A DNA stretch of 64,000 bases. It comes from Amycolatopsis nivea (GTDB taxonomy: Bacteria > Actinomycetota > Actinomycetes > Mycobacteriales > Pseudonocardiaceae). The notes beneath the pieces were generated by a model. It saw only the letters and a list, made by a program, of their open reading frames with translations, had not been told where the DNA came from and did not search any database. A program made the translations under genes and the position numbers. Of this stretch, positions 7,287 to 16,971 are shown one piece after another. Within the stretch, counting starts at the first letter, position 1, and the number at the start of each line of letters is the position of its first letter. The stretch lies in the NCBI RefSeq assembly GCF_004522235.1, contig NZ_SDLT01000008.1, positions 35,916-99,915 of the forward strand, read 5' to 3'.

Positions 7287-9845
7287 TCACCGTCGTCGGC
7301 GAATGACCGATCGAGGGAACAACCGCCCCCGCATCGACAGCGGGGCCGTCCGGCGCAGGCTTTCCCGCAGCTGCCCAAAGGCGGGCTCCAGCGTCGCATC
7401 CGGAGTCGCCTCGTCGCTGTACCAGCTGCGTTCCACCGCGCCCAGCACAGTGCGCAAAGCCTCCCGGCCTGAGTCGTCCAAACGGTGGCGTTCGGCGATC
7501 TTCCCGCCCGCCACGCGGACCGTGTCGCTGTCGGAGATCGGCAGGTCTCTGTCCGCGCACTCCGCCTTCAGCTCGCGCCAAGCCGCGTCGGCGGCGCCGG
7601 ACGAGTGCGTTGCGATGGTCTGGAGGTGACGGCGGCGCGTCAGGTCGCGGAGCGCCGCTGGGCCGCCGGTCGCGGCGAGGATCAGGACCACCACCGCGGC
7701 GAACCACCATGACACCGTGCCGGCCAGCAGGCCGATCGCGGCGACTAGCAGGACCGCTCCGGTCAGCGGCAGCCACAACGCGGCCAGGTGCAACGGGGTC
7801 GGGGCGGCGACCGGGTTTCTGACCAGCACGTTCCCGTCCGGCGTGGCGCCCGGCGGGACGCCGGACGGGGCCATGCCGGGACGCGGGCGGCGGCGCAGGA
7901 AGTACGACGTGGCCACGGCGGCGGCGCCCAGAACCGCGAGGGCGAGCGCCAGCCAGGTCATCCAGCTGTCGTCCGGGGTCGTGTCGGCGGGGGTGGCGGG
8001 CGCGGCCTGGTCGTGGGTCTTGTCGGCCGACGCGCCGGTCGACGGGGAGGCGGAGCGCGGGGCCGTCGGGAGGTCGTCGGTCGCGTTGGGCTGTTGCGGG
8101 TTCTGGGTGTTCTGCTGGAGATACGGCGGGACGATGCCGCGGCCGTCGGCGAGCGGCGTCGGGTCGAAGCTGACCCAGCCCTTGTCGCCGAAGTACGCCT
8201 CGACCCACGCGTGCGCGTCCTGCGAGCTGATCGACTGGTAGTCGCCCTTGGAAACGCCGGGAGTGAAGCCGATCGCGACGCGCGCGGGGATGTGCGCGAC
8301 CCGCAGCATCACCGCCATCGCCGACGCGTATTGCTCGCAGTAGCCCCGTTTTCCCTTGAGGATGAAGTCGGCGAGCGCGTCGGCGTCGGTGGCGTCCGCG
8401 GTCTTCGTGTCGTACACGAAACCGTTCTGCGCGCTGAAGTACTGCCACAGCGCGGTCGCCCGGTCGAAGTTGTTCGACTTGCCCGCGGTGAGCTGGTCGG
8501 TCAGCGCCGTGACACGCGGGTCGACCTGGCCGATCCGCGTGTACAGCGCGGGGACCTCGTCGGATTTCGGGGCGGCGTCGCGCAATTCGGCGGCGGTCGG
8601 CTCCTTTAGCGACGCGGTTTCCACGTACGCCGGAGCGGGCTCGCTCGTCGTGGTGAACACCGAGCCGCTGACCCGGTCGTACAGCCACTGCGGCGGCACG
8701 CCCCGGAGCGCGCGCGGGGCGCCGTAGACCGGCAGCCAGTTGTCGACCCAGCGCGTCGGCTGGATCTGGATCTGCCGCGACACGCCGGTGCCGTCGTCGC
8801 CGGGCGCGGCGGGCAGCGTGCTGTTCGCGAGCACGCCGGTCTGCGCCTGGCCGCCGGCGCGCAGGCCCCAGCCCTTGTTCGGGGTGTAGGTGTCCAGGGT
8901 GAACGCGCGCATCAGCCGCCGGTCCGGGCCGAGGCCGCGGACCTGGAACAGTTCGGTGTTCTGGCCCTGGTCGAGCAGTCCGCGCAGCTGCGTGAACGGC
9001 GCGATGCCGAAGCCGCCGGTCCCGTCCCCGTCGCCGCCCGGGCCGGAGCCGAACGGGATCTTGCCGACCGTCCCGACCATGGTGATCCCGCCGCCCAGCA
9101 GGCCGAGCACGATCGCCGAGCTGACCACGGCCACCGGGGCCTGTGCGAGCCGCAGCATGCCGCCGGAGCCGGGCGCGTCGCGGTTGCGCCAGCGGCGGTG
9201 CCGGTGGTTTCCGTCGAGCGCGAGCAGGCACGCGAAGGCGCCGGCTCCGAGCACGAACGTCCACCACGGCATCAGGTCGTCCGAGAGCGCCGCGGGCACC
9301 GCGTACACGCAGAGCAGCACGAGCCCCGTCGCGGCGGGTGCCGCGGCGGCGACAGCGAGCGTGTCGACCAGCACCGCGACCAGGCCGATCGCGATCGTGA
9401 CCAGGCACAGGATCGGCTGGGTGCTGTCGACCGGCGGGAGGCCGGTCCGGATCTGCTCGGCCGCGGCGGTGAGCGTGGCCTGCAGTTCGCCGAAGGCGGT
9501 GGGGCCGGGGAAAATCGTGAGCACGCCCTGGGTCGTGAACGCCCCGGTGATGAGGAACAGCAGCACGAACAGCTGCCCGAACCCGGCGACGACGGTCGGC
9601 GCGCGCAGCGACCGCAGCGCCAGCCCGGTGCCCGCGACCAGCACGACGGCGACGAAGATGTACCCGAACCACGCCCAGCCGGAGACGACGCTGGTCAGCG
9701 ACGTGGCCGCGCACAGCGTCGCGAGCCCGGCCGCGATCGGCGGCAGCACGCTGCTCCGCCACGCGGGCGGCGGATCGGTGGGCTGCGGAGTCGGGGTGTG
9801 CGGGATCGGCGGCGCGCTGGACGGGCGGGGAGCGGTGGTGGTCAT
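7287..9845 (-). CDS. Transglutaminase-like membrane protein (DUF3488/TgpA family)
   Basis: An 852-residue protein. A Pro-rich cytoplasmic N-terminus is followed by six or so membrane helices (residues about 30-250, including IFVAVVLVAGTGLAL and QLFVLLFLITGAFT). A large extracytoplasmic domain follows with the transglutaminase core: catalytic Cys in GYCEQYASAM near residue 490, His in AHAW and Asp in SFDPTP. One more membrane helix is near residue 630 and a cytoplasmic DUF4129-like tail completes it. It is last in an operon after MoxR and DUF58 genes, a widely conserved trio whose exact substrate is unknown; a role in envelope protein processing is inferred. Confidence 0.92.
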   Translation of the reverse strand: MTTTAPRPSSAPPIPHTPTPQPTDPPPAWRSSVLPPIAAGLATLCAATSLTSVVSGWAWFGYIFVAVVLVAGTGLALRSLRAPTVVAGFGQLFVLLFLITGAFTTQGVLTIFPGPTAFGELQATLTAAAEQIRTGLPPVDSTQPILCLVTIAIGLVAVLVDTLAVAAAAPAATGLVLLCVYAVPAALSDDLMPWWTFVLGAGAFACLLALDGNHRHRRWRNRDAPGSGGMLRLAQAPVAVVSSAIVLGLLGGGITMVGTVGKIPFGSGPGGDGDGTGGFGIAPFTQLRGLLDQGQNTELFQVRGLGPDRRLMRAFTLDTYTPNKGWGLRAGGQAQTGVLANSTLPAAPGDDGTGVSRQIQIQPTRWVDNWLPVYGAPRALRGVPPQWLYDRVSGSVFTTTSEPAPAYVETASLKEPTAAELRDAAPKSDEVPALYTRIGQVDPRVTALTDQLTAGKSNNFDRATALWQYFSAQNGFVYDTKTADATDADALADFILKGKRGYCEQYASAMAVMLRVAHIPARVAIGFTPGVSKGDYQSISSQDAHAWVEAYFGDKGWVSFDPTPLADGRGIVPPYLQQNTQNPQQPNATDDLPTAPRSASPSTGASADKTHDQAAPATPADTTPDDSWMTWLALALAVLGAAAVATSYFLRRRPRPGMAPSGVPPGATPDGNVLVRNPVAAPTPLHLAALWLPLTGAVLLVAAIGLLAGTVSWWFAAVVVLILAATGGPAALRDLTRRRHLQTIATHSSGAADAAWRELKAECADRDLPISDSDTVRVAGGKIAERHRLDDSGREALRTVLGAVERSWYSDEATPDATLEPAFGQLRESLRRTAPLSMRGRLFPRSVIRRRR

Positions 9846-9861
9846 CGGATCCCCCTGCGTG

Positions 9862-9908
9862 CTCGTGCGCGGCGACGCCGGTGAGAACCGGCATCATCGC
9901 GCACGACG
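9862..9908. repeat. Dispersed palindrome, GCCGGTTCTC family, copy 1
   Basis: An imperfect inverted repeat built from CTCGTGCGCGGCGACGCCGG and its complement around GTGAGAACC. It lies between the transglutaminase-like and DUF58 genes. Related copies are at 14815, 30304, 30386, 40633 and 40717. Confidence 0.7.
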
Positions 9909-9921
9909 GTCTTCGTCAGTT

Positions 9922-11193
9922 TCATCGCGTCCCGCCGATCACCGTCGACCGGTGGGTCCCCGCGCGGCACAGCAGCCCCCACACCTCGGGCATCGGCGTC
10001 CGCGGCCCGGCCACCACGACGCCCCAGCCAGCTCCGCGCAGCAGCTCCGCCGATTCCTCGGTCGCCGCGGCGAGGTGGTCCGGCGAAGCCGAACCCGCCC
10101 AGGCCGGAGTGTCCAGAAGGACGGCGAGACTGCGGACTCCGCGCGCCCGGTACCGCGTCAGCTCGTGCACCGATTCCGCGCTCACCGTGCCCAGGATCGC
10201 GATCAGTTCCTGTCCTTCGGCCGGGTCGTGGCCGAGCGTCACGTCTCGCTGGTGCGCGGGCTGGAGCGCGGCCAGCGCGTCGAGCACCAGATTGTCGTAG
10301 CCCTCGCCGCCGTCGGCGGGAGAGTCGGCGAGCGAGATGCCGTGTTCGGTCACCAGCCGTACCCGGTGGCCGGTCCGCCGCAGATGCAGCGACACCGAAG
10401 CGGCGAACGAGACCGCCCACTCCAGGCTCGCCGCGGGCCCGCTCCCGTGGTGCGCCGCGGCGCGGTGGTCCAGCAATACTGTCGTGCCGCCGCGCCAAGG
10501 GCGTTCCTCGATGCGGACCATGATCTCGTCGCGCCGCGCGGTCGACCGCCAGTGGACCTTCCGCATGTCGTCGCCGGTGCGGTAGTGCCGCACGATCACG
10601 TCCGGCTCGCCCTGCCCGGAATGCAGCCGGACGCTTCCGTCGTCGCCCGCGCCGGCCCCGGCGCCGCCGGGCAGCCCCCACAACGGCACCGCGCGCGGCA
10701 CGACGACCAGCCGCGAATGGCCGATCAGCTCGCGTTCGAATTCGCACAGCCCGAACGGGTCGGTGATCGTCGCGCGCAACGGGCCCACCTGCTGGATCCC
10801 GCGCATGGCCGGGCGCAGCGGATACCGCAGCAGCACGCGCCGGTCGTGTGGCAGCCGTTCGACCACGAACCGCGGGCGGGCGCCCAGCGCGTACGGCACG
10901 CCGTCCTCCAGCAGCACCTCGCCGCCGGGCAGCCGTCCGCTGCGCCACAGTTCAAGGTCGACCTCGCCGGTCGCGCCCGCCGCGACCCGGTCCGGGCGCA
11001 GGGAGCGCGCGGCGCCGAGACGCAGCCGGGTCGCCGAAATGTAGGCGGCGACCAGCAGCGGCAGGGCGACGACGAACACCGCGACCCGCAGCAGGTCGCG
11101 TTCGTTGAGCACCAGCGAGCACACCGCGGCCGCGATCCCGGCGGCGAGGAGGCAGCGGCCTCGGGTGGTGAGGCCGGAAAGCGCGCGCAGCAT
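9922..11193 (-). CDS. DUF58 domain protein
   Basis: A 423-residue protein. Two N-terminal membrane helices (residues about 13-50) are followed by a beta-rich extracytoplasmic or cytosolic region and the DUF58 core (GDDMRKVHWRSTARRDEIMVR, near residues 215-235), then a von Willebrand A-like segment (TTVLLDHRAAAH). DUF58 proteins accompany MoxR AAA+ ATPases. The start lies 32 bases after the moxR-like stop, so both genes are on one mRNA. The 76-base gap to the next gene holds a dispersed palindrome. Confidence 0.9.
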   Translation of the reverse strand: MLRALSGLTTRGRCLLAAGIAAAVCSLVLNERDLLRVAVFVVALPLLVAAYISATRLRLGAARSLRPDRVAAGATGEVDLELWRSGRLPGGEVLLEDGVPYALGARPRFVVERLPHDRRVLLRYPLRPAMRGIQQVGPLRATITDPFGLCEFERELIGHSRLVVVPRAVPLWGLPGGAGAGAGDDGSVRLHSGQGEPDVIVRHYRTGDDMRKVHWRSTARRDEIMVRIEERPWRGGTTVLLDHRAAAHHGSGPAASLEWAVSFAASVSLHLRRTGHRVRLVTEHGISLADSPADGGEGYDNLVLDALAALQPAHQRDVTLGHDPAEGQELIAILGTVSAESVHELTRYRARGVRSLAVLLDTPAWAGSASPDHLAAATEESAELLRGAGWGVVVAGPRTPMPEVWGLLCRAGTHRSTVIGGTR

Positions 11194-11225
11194 GCGGATT
11201 CCCTACTCGGGTAGCGGGACGCGCC

Positions 11226-12290
<1,065 letters not shown>

Positions 12291-12554
12291 TCGACCTCCT
12301 GGTGGCGCAATGGCTGGGCGGGAACCGGCGGGGATGCGCGCCTGCCCAGCGTGCTCCCCAGTGTGTCAAACCCGGGAGAACCGGGCGGCGGAACCCCGAG
12401 ATCGTTTCATGGTGACGCCCAGCCACCTCAGCACTCCTTCTTACGGGTGATTATGAGGCATTTTCAGGTGATCCCGCTGACCGTATGCACTGTCGTATGC
12501 TCCGAAACGAAGTCGCCCGACCACGGTTCGACGTCGGAAGAGGTGCATCCGCGC

Positions 12555-12920
12555 ATGAGCGAGGCCGAGGCGGAACGGAAAGCCGGGCTCCCGGGACTGT
12601 CCGGCGGCCGGTTCGCGGTCACGCCCGAACTGGCGACCGCGACGTACGCGAAGCTCGGCGAGCTGCAGGACGTCGTCGGCGAGATGGTCCGCGAGGCCGC
12701 GGTGCTCGGCCGGTCGGTGCCGCTGGGCGGCGGGTACGCCGGCGAGGTCGGCGCTTTCATGGCGAAGTACGGCCTCGGCCGCGACGGTTCGGCGGTCGAC
12801 AGCCTCACCGCGTTCGGGAAGGAAATCGCCGGGCTGAAGAAACGCATCGGCGGCGCGCTCGAGAAATACCGCGACCAGGACAGCGAAGCCGCCGAAGGCG
12901 TGGACTGCACCGGTGGCTGA
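12555..12920 (+). CDS. Small helical PE/WXG100-like protein of the ESX-type cassette
   Basis: A 121-residue, mostly helical, soluble protein without a signal peptide (core ATATYAKLGELQDVVGEMVREA, residues about 28-49, and a Lys/Glu-rich C-terminal helix). I see no WXG motif and no family match by eye. It is placed as the small partner because it opens a cassette with a DUF3558 lipoprotein, a PPE-like protein and an EspG-like chaperone. The ATG has a GGAAGAGG ribosome binding site 11 bases upstream. Its stop overlaps the GTG of the lipoprotein gene. Confidence 0.6.
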   Translation: MSEAEAERKAGLPGLSGGRFAVTPELATATYAKLGELQDVVGEMVREAAVLGRSVPLGGGYAGEVGAFMAKYGLGRDGSAVDSLTAFGKEIAGLKKRIGGALEKYRDQDSEAAEGVDCTGG

Positions 12921-13455
12921 CCGTTCCGCGGCGCGCGCCGCGCTCCTTTTTCTCCCGCTCGCCGGGCTGACGATGCTCGTTTCCTGCGGCCGGATGCCCG
13001 GCCTCTCGCACGCCGCGCCCGCCGACGGAGGCCCGCCCGCTCCGCCGCCGTCCTCCTCCGCTCCTTCGCTGGCCAAGCTCGACCCCTGCACGCTGCTCTC
13101 GCCGCAGGACCGGTCGTCGGCCGGGCTCACCGGGCAGGGCAAGCCGAAGACGATCGGCGAGGCGCGCGCCTGCGACTGGACGGTGCCCTCGACCTTCGGC
13201 GTCACCGTCACCCTCGACGAAACCAACGGGCTGGCCAACCTCGACCTCTCCGACGGCAAGCGCACCAAGAAGGAGGTCGGCTCGCACCAGGCGGTGCAGG
13301 TGTCCGGCCGCCGCGGCACGTGCGCGGTGCTGCTCGACGTCGGCGGCGCGCAGAGCGTGCAGGTCGACGTGAACAACGCGAACTTCGCCGACTCGGACCT
13401 CGCCTGCTCGCGGGCGGGCGACGTGGCCGGGCTGGTCGAGCCGAAGCTGCCGTGA
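12913..13455 (+). CDS. DUF3558 family lipoprotein
   Basis: A 180-residue secreted lipoprotein. The signal peptide AALLFLPLAGLTMLVSC ends in a lipobox, with Cys25 as the lipidated residue, followed by a Pro/Ser-rich linker. The DUF3558 domain begins with the family's DPCTLLSPQD motif (near residue 57) and contains ACDWTVP and two more Cys (RGTCAVLL, DLACSRA) that probably form disulfides. The gene overlaps the preceding one by eight bases. DUF3558 proteins are common around type VII secretion genes in Pseudonocardiaceae; the function is unknown. Confidence 0.88.
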   Translation: MADRSAARAALLFLPLAGLTMLVSCGRMPGLSHAAPADGGPPAPPPSSSAPSLAKLDPCTLLSPQDRSSAGLTGQGKPKTIGEARACDWTVPSTFGVTVTLDETNGLANLDLSDGKRTKKEVGSHQAVQVSGRRGTCAVLLDVGGAQSVQVDVNNANFADSDLACSRAGDVAGLVEPKLP

Positions 13456-13477
13456 ACCCCGTGCGAGGAGGAAAGTC

Positions 13478-14047
13478 GTGACCGACACCCCGGCCCCCGA
13501 GCCGACGGCCCGGTACGAAGCGTTCAGCCACGCGGCGCTGGCCGCGCAGGCGGTCGACGGCAACGACCCGGCCGCGGCCGGCGAGTCGGGCACGCGGTGG
13601 GCCGGGCTGTCGCAGCGGCTCGAGGACTCGCTCGGCGGGCTGATCGCGCTGTCCGCGGGCAGCGAGGAAGCCTGGCAGGGCGACGCCGGCGACGCGATGC
13701 GGAAAGTGCTCGGCAAGGCGTCCGGCTGGCTGGCCGAAACCTCCGTGGTGTCGGCGAAGGTCGGGGAGGCCGTGCAGGGACAGGCCGAGGTCGCCGCCCG
13801 GGCGCGCGCGGACATGCCCGCGCCGGTGGACTTCGACCCGGCGGCGATGATCCGGTCCGCCGCGGCGAGCGGGGACCTGGTGCGGCTGGCCGGGCTGTCG
13901 TCCGCGATGGACGAGCGGCGCGCCGAAGCCGAAGCTGCCCGGCAGAAGGCGATCGACGTCCTGCGCACCCGTGACACGGCGTTGCGCGGACTCCTGCCCG
14001 AAGGCGAGTTCCCCGCGGTCCCGCCGCTCGGCGCGGGGCCGGCTTGA
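13478..14047 (+). CDS. PPE-like ESX substrate protein
   Basis: A 189-residue all-helical protein. The centre carries the WXG-like turn EEAWQGDAGDAMRKVLG (near residues 66-82), where W-Q-G stands in for W-X-G, between two long helices, as in PPE-type partners. The C-terminus is Pro-rich (EGEFPAVPPL). No signal peptide is present, consistent with type VII export. A GAGGAGG ribosome binding site precedes the GTG start. The stop overlaps the TTG start of the chaperone gene (TTGA), indicating coupled translation. Confidence 0.75.
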   Translation: MTDTPAPEPTARYEAFSHAALAAQAVDGNDPAAAGESGTRWAGLSQRLEDSLGGLIALSAGSEEAWQGDAGDAMRKVLGKASGWLAETSVVSAKVGEAVQGQAEVAARARADMPAPVDFDPAAMIRSAAASGDLVRLAGLSSAMDERRAEAEAARQKAIDVLRTRDTALRGLLPEGEFPAVPPLGAGPA

Positions 14048-14742
14048 TCAGCCTGTCGGCGTCCGCGTTCGACATCGTCTGGGCCGACCTCGGCCTCGAC
14101 GCCCCGCCCGCGCCGCTGGCGGTGCGCAGCGTGGGGGAGACCGACGCCGACCGCTCCGCGATCCGCGCGGAGGTCTACCGGAACCTCGGCGACCGCGGCC
14201 TCTTCGACGGCCGTCTCGACGCCGCGCTGGAGAACAGCCTCCGCGTGCTGGCGTCCGCGGAACGGTATGTGGAGTGCGAGGCGCTCGCCGACATGACCGC
14301 CGACGAACCGTTCCGCGCGGTCGCCGCTCTTCGCGGACGGAACGCGGTGCTGGCGGTGCAGCCGGCGCGGACGATCGGCGTGCGCGGCATCGGGGAGAGC
14401 GAACTGGCCTCGGCGATCGTCGACGTGCTGCCCGAACTCTCGGCCGGACCCGGTTACGGCGTCCGGCTGCCCGCGGCGGGGGAGCCGCCGGGCGGCGCGC
14501 AGGGGGAGGAGCTGCGGGCGATCCAGTCCCGGCCGGTGTACGCGGCGGGCCAGTTCACCGTCCACGTCCGCGACCGGGCGGGCAAACTCACCAGGACCGG
14601 CGGGCTGACCTGGTTCGACACGGACGCCGGGGCTTATTCGGCGGTGAGCTCGCCGGGGCGCGGCGGGCAGGAGTGGGTGACGGTGTCCCCGGTCGACAGC
14701 GCGCGGCTGGCCGAGCGGGTCATGGAGCTGGTGCCGCGCTGA
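14044..14742 (+). CDS. EspG-like ESX secretion-associated chaperone
   Basis: A 232-residue cytosolic protein with the EspG-family layout: an N-terminal LSASAFDIVWADLGLDAPP strand-helix, a central helical segment, and C-terminal strands with QSRPVYAAGQFTVHVRDR and GGLTWFDTDAGAY. EspG proteins bind the tip of PE-PPE dimers and keep them soluble for ESX export. It starts with TTG, overlapping the PPE-like stop by four bases. No ESX channel genes (eccB-E, mycP) are in the window, so export would rely on machinery encoded elsewhere. Confidence 0.82.
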   Translation: MISLSASAFDIVWADLGLDAPPAPLAVRSVGETDADRSAIRAEVYRNLGDRGLFDGRLDAALENSLRVLASAERYVECEALADMTADEPFRAVAALRGRNAVLAVQPARTIGVRGIGESELASAIVDVLPELSAGPGYGVRLPAAGEPPGGAQGEELRAIQSRPVYAAGQFTVHVRDRAGKLTRTGGLTWFDTDAGAYSAVSSPGRGGQEWVTVSPVDSARLAERVMELVPR

Positions 14743-14814
14743 CCCGGCGCGTCTGAAGTGGACGGTGGCGGCCGCGCCGGTGTCGCGAGTGGACGGTCGA
14801 CCGGCTGGCAGCGG

Positions 14815-14861
14815 ACTCGTGCGCGGCGATGCCGGTTCTCAGCGGCATCGCCACTCACGAC
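14815..14861. repeat. Dispersed palindrome, GCCGGTTCTC family, copy 2
   Basis: ACTCGTGCGCGGCGATGCCG pairs with its near complement CGGCATCGCCACTCACGA around a GTTCTCAG tip, 72 bases after the espG-like stop. It probably marks the end of the ESX-type operon. Confidence 0.75.
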
Positions 14862-14899
14862 CGCGGTTGGCCGCCGCTTGCGCCGGACTCCCCGCCGAG

Positions 14900-15215
14900 C
14901 CCCACCCGGCTGGCCCCACCACCAGGCCTCGCCGCGGCTCCCCACCTGCCCCCATGGCGGCCCCCACCAAGCCCCACTCGCTTTGCATCGCGCACTTCCC
15001 GGACCTCGCGCCGACTCCCCACGACGCCCCCCACCAGGCCCCACCGCGGCTCCCCACCCCGCTCCACCCGCGTCCCCACCAGCCCCCACCGGTTCCCCCA
15101 CCCGTCCCCACCACGGGTCCCCACGCTGCCGAAACGCGGACGTTTCAGACCTTCCGAGGTTGCGGGAGACCCCGGTGCGGGGGATCTTCGCCACGGTCCC
15201 CCCACCGCGCCCCCA
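14900..15215 (-). repeat. Array of about 18 TGGGG boxes upstream of mraZ
   Basis: On the minus strand TGGGG (plus CCCCA) starts at plus positions 14900, 14914, 14940, 14950, 14962, 14972, 15017, 15029, 15039, 15052, 15074, 15084, 15096, 15106, 15119, 15200 and 15211, with a near match at 15063. Most neighbours are 10-13 bases apart. TGGGN at 10-bp intervals is the recognised MraZ half-site, so this could be an extended MraZ target. It is also G-quadruplex prone. No gene is supported across it. Confidence 0.6.
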
Positions 15216-15281
15216 CCTGGACCCACCTCCGTGACCTGCGCAAACGCGCCACCCGACGGAGTGGTACGCGCGCAAGACTCG

Positions 15282-15323
15282 TTGACTGTGGTGAAAAGTG
15301 GGGTACGGTGGTGGCCAGTGGGG
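15282..15323 (+). promoter_or_regulatory. mraZ promoter with MraZ operator
   Basis: TTGACT (15282-15287), a 16-base spacer and TACGGT (15304-15309) form the promoter. Three direct repeats with an exact 10-bp period overlap it: TGGGG (15299), TGGTG (15309) and TGGGG (15319), each separated by five bases. This is the known MraZ operator pattern, so mraZ very likely autoregulates the dcw operon here. Confidence 0.75.
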
Positions 15324-15390
15324 CGGAAGGGAGCCCCCGAGCCGGGACCGGGCGGGGAGCCAACCGGATCCGGTAGGGAGGTGGAGGCCG

Positions 15391-15822
15391 GTGTTCCTCG
15401 GCACCCACACCCCGAAGCTGGACGACAAAGGGCGGCTCACGCTGCCCGCGAAGTTCCGCGAAGCCTTGGCAGGCGGGCTGATGGTCACCAAGGGGCAGGA
15501 CCACTGTCTCTTCGTCTTCCCCCGAGCCGAGTTCGAGCAGATGGCCAGGAAGGTCGCCGAAGCCCCGTTCACCAACGAGGCGGTGCGGGCCTACCAGCGC
15601 TACCTGTTCGCGGGGACGGACGAGCAACGTCCGGACGGGCAAGGGCGCGTCGCCATCGCGCCGGAGCTGCGCCGGTACGCGGGGCTCAACAAGGAGTGCG
15701 TGGTGATCGGCGCGATCACCCGGCTCGAGATCTGGGACGCCCAGGCGTGGCAGGGCTACCTGGACGAACACGAGGACAGCTACGCACAGGCTCGGGAGGA
15801 AGTTCTGCCGGGCGTCTTCTAG
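15391..15822 (+). CDS. mraZ: Transcriptional regulator MraZ
   Basis: A 143-residue protein made of two SpoVT/AbrB-like swapped-hairpin repeats: [20 protein letters not shown] at the N-terminus and [18 protein letters not shown] near residue 80. Each contains the DNA-contacting DxKGR/DGQGR turn. It forms a ring that binds TGGGN repeats and represses its own operon. The GTG at 15391, preceded by AGGGAGG, matches the family length; the frame is open further upstream but across the operator. First gene of the dcw operon. Confidence 0.95.
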   Translation: MFLGTHTPKLDDKGRLTLPAKFREALAGGLMVTKGQDHCLFVFPRAEFEQMARKVAEAPFTNEAVRAYQRYLFAGTDEQRPDGQGRVAIAPELRRYAGLNKECVVIGAITRLEIWDAQAWQGYLDEHEDSYAQAREEVLPGVF

Positions 15823-16014
15823 GAGACGCCCTGAGCGCACCTGCGTCGTCGGGGGACGCGGGTACGCCGTTCGACGCGGATGCCGTGAGGCCTCTGTCCG
15901 CTCTTTGACCCTGGCGCACCTTCCCCGGTGCCAGGTCAGCAAGCGGGCGGGCAGGGACCTGACGGCATCCGCCGCATCTTCCCCGGAAACACTCGCGGCA
16001 GAAAGGGGGAAGAC

Positions 16015-16971
16015 ATGGCGGACGAAGCCGAGCACGTACCGGTGCTGCTGGACCGCATCGTCGAGCTGTTCGCCCCCGCGCTGGCGGATCGCGACGCCGT
16101 TCTCGTCGACGCGACCGTCGGCCTCGGCGGCCATTCCGACGCGCTGCTCGCCGCGTTCCCCCGGCTCCGGCTGATCGGTCTCGACCGCGATCCGGCCGCG
16201 CTCGAGCGCTCCGCGGAGCGGCTCGCGCGGCACGGCGACCGCGTCGACCTGGTCCACACTGTCTACGACGGACTGCCCGAAGCGGTGTCCGGACTCGGAC
16301 TGTCCCAAGTGGACGGCATCCTGTTCGACCTCGGCGTCTCGTCGATGCAGCTCGACCGCACCGAACGCGGGTTCGCCTACTCGCAGGACGCGCCGCTCGA
16401 CATGCGGATGGACCCGACCACCGGCTTCACCGCGGCCGACGTGCTCAACACCTACGCGCCCGGCGAGCTGATCCGGATCCTGCGCGACTACGGCGAGGAA
16501 CGGTTCGCGCAGCGGATCGTCCGCGCCGTGGTGGCGGAACGGGAGAAGGAACCGTTCACCCGCAGCGGAAGGCTGGTCGAACTGCTCTACTCCGCGGTGC
16601 CCGCGGCGAGCAGGCGCACCGGCGGGCATCCGGCGAAGCGCACGTTCCAGGCGCTGCGGATCGAGGTCAACGGCGAGCTGGAAGTGCTGCGCCGGGCGAT
16701 GCCCGCGGCGCTGGGCACGCTGGCGATGGACGGCCGGATCGTCGTCGAGTCCTATCAGTCCCTCGAGGACCGGCTGGTCAAGCAGGCGCTCGCGGAACTG
16801 GCGAAATCCCGGACGCCGGAAGGGCTTCCGGTCGAACTGCCCGGGCACGGGCCGGAACTGAAGCTCCTCACCCGGGGAGCGGAGAAGGCCGGCGAGCGCG
16901 AGATCGAGCACAACCCGCGGGCCGCCTCGGTACGGCTGCGTGCAGCACAACGGATCGGAGAGCCGCGATGA
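16015..16971 (+). CDS. rsmH: 16S rRNA (cytosine(1402)-N(4))-methyltransferase
   Basis: A 318-residue RsmH (MraW). It begins [16 protein letters not shown], has the SAM-binding motif [15 protein letters not shown] near residues 35-50, the DRDPAAL strand, the [11 protein letters not shown] motif near residue 110, and the C-terminal [15 protein letters not shown] segment typical of the family. It methylates C1402 in the ribosomal P site. The ATG at 16015 follows AAAGGGGGA; an upstream in-frame ATG at 15928 lacks conservation. It overlaps ftsL by four bases. Confidence 0.96.
   Translation: MADEAEHVPVLLDRIVELFAPALADRDAVLVDATVGLGGHSDALLAAFPRLRLIGLDRDPAALERSAERLARHGDRVDLVHTVYDGLPEAVSGLGLSQVDGILFDLGVSSMQLDRTERGFAYSQDAPLDMRMDPTTGFTAADVLNTYAPGELIRILRDYGEERFAQRIVRAVVAEREKEPFTRSGRLVELLYSAVPAASRRTGGHPAKRTFQALRIEVNGELEVLRRAMPAALGTLAMDGRIVVESYQSLEDRLVKQALAELAKSRTPEGLPVELPGHGPELKLLTRGAEKAGEREIEHNPRAASVRLRAAQRIGEPR

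Noticed and set aside
14765..15376. Pro/His-rich open frame upstream of mraZ
   Set aside because: Its composition follows from the CCCCAC-rich boxes; no ribosome binding site or homology, and it would overlap the MraZ operator.
15298..15390. Upstream GTG at 15298 as mraZ start
   Set aside because: It lies inside the operator/-10 region and adds 31 non-conserved residues. The GTG at 15391 has a ribosome binding site and gives the family's usual length.
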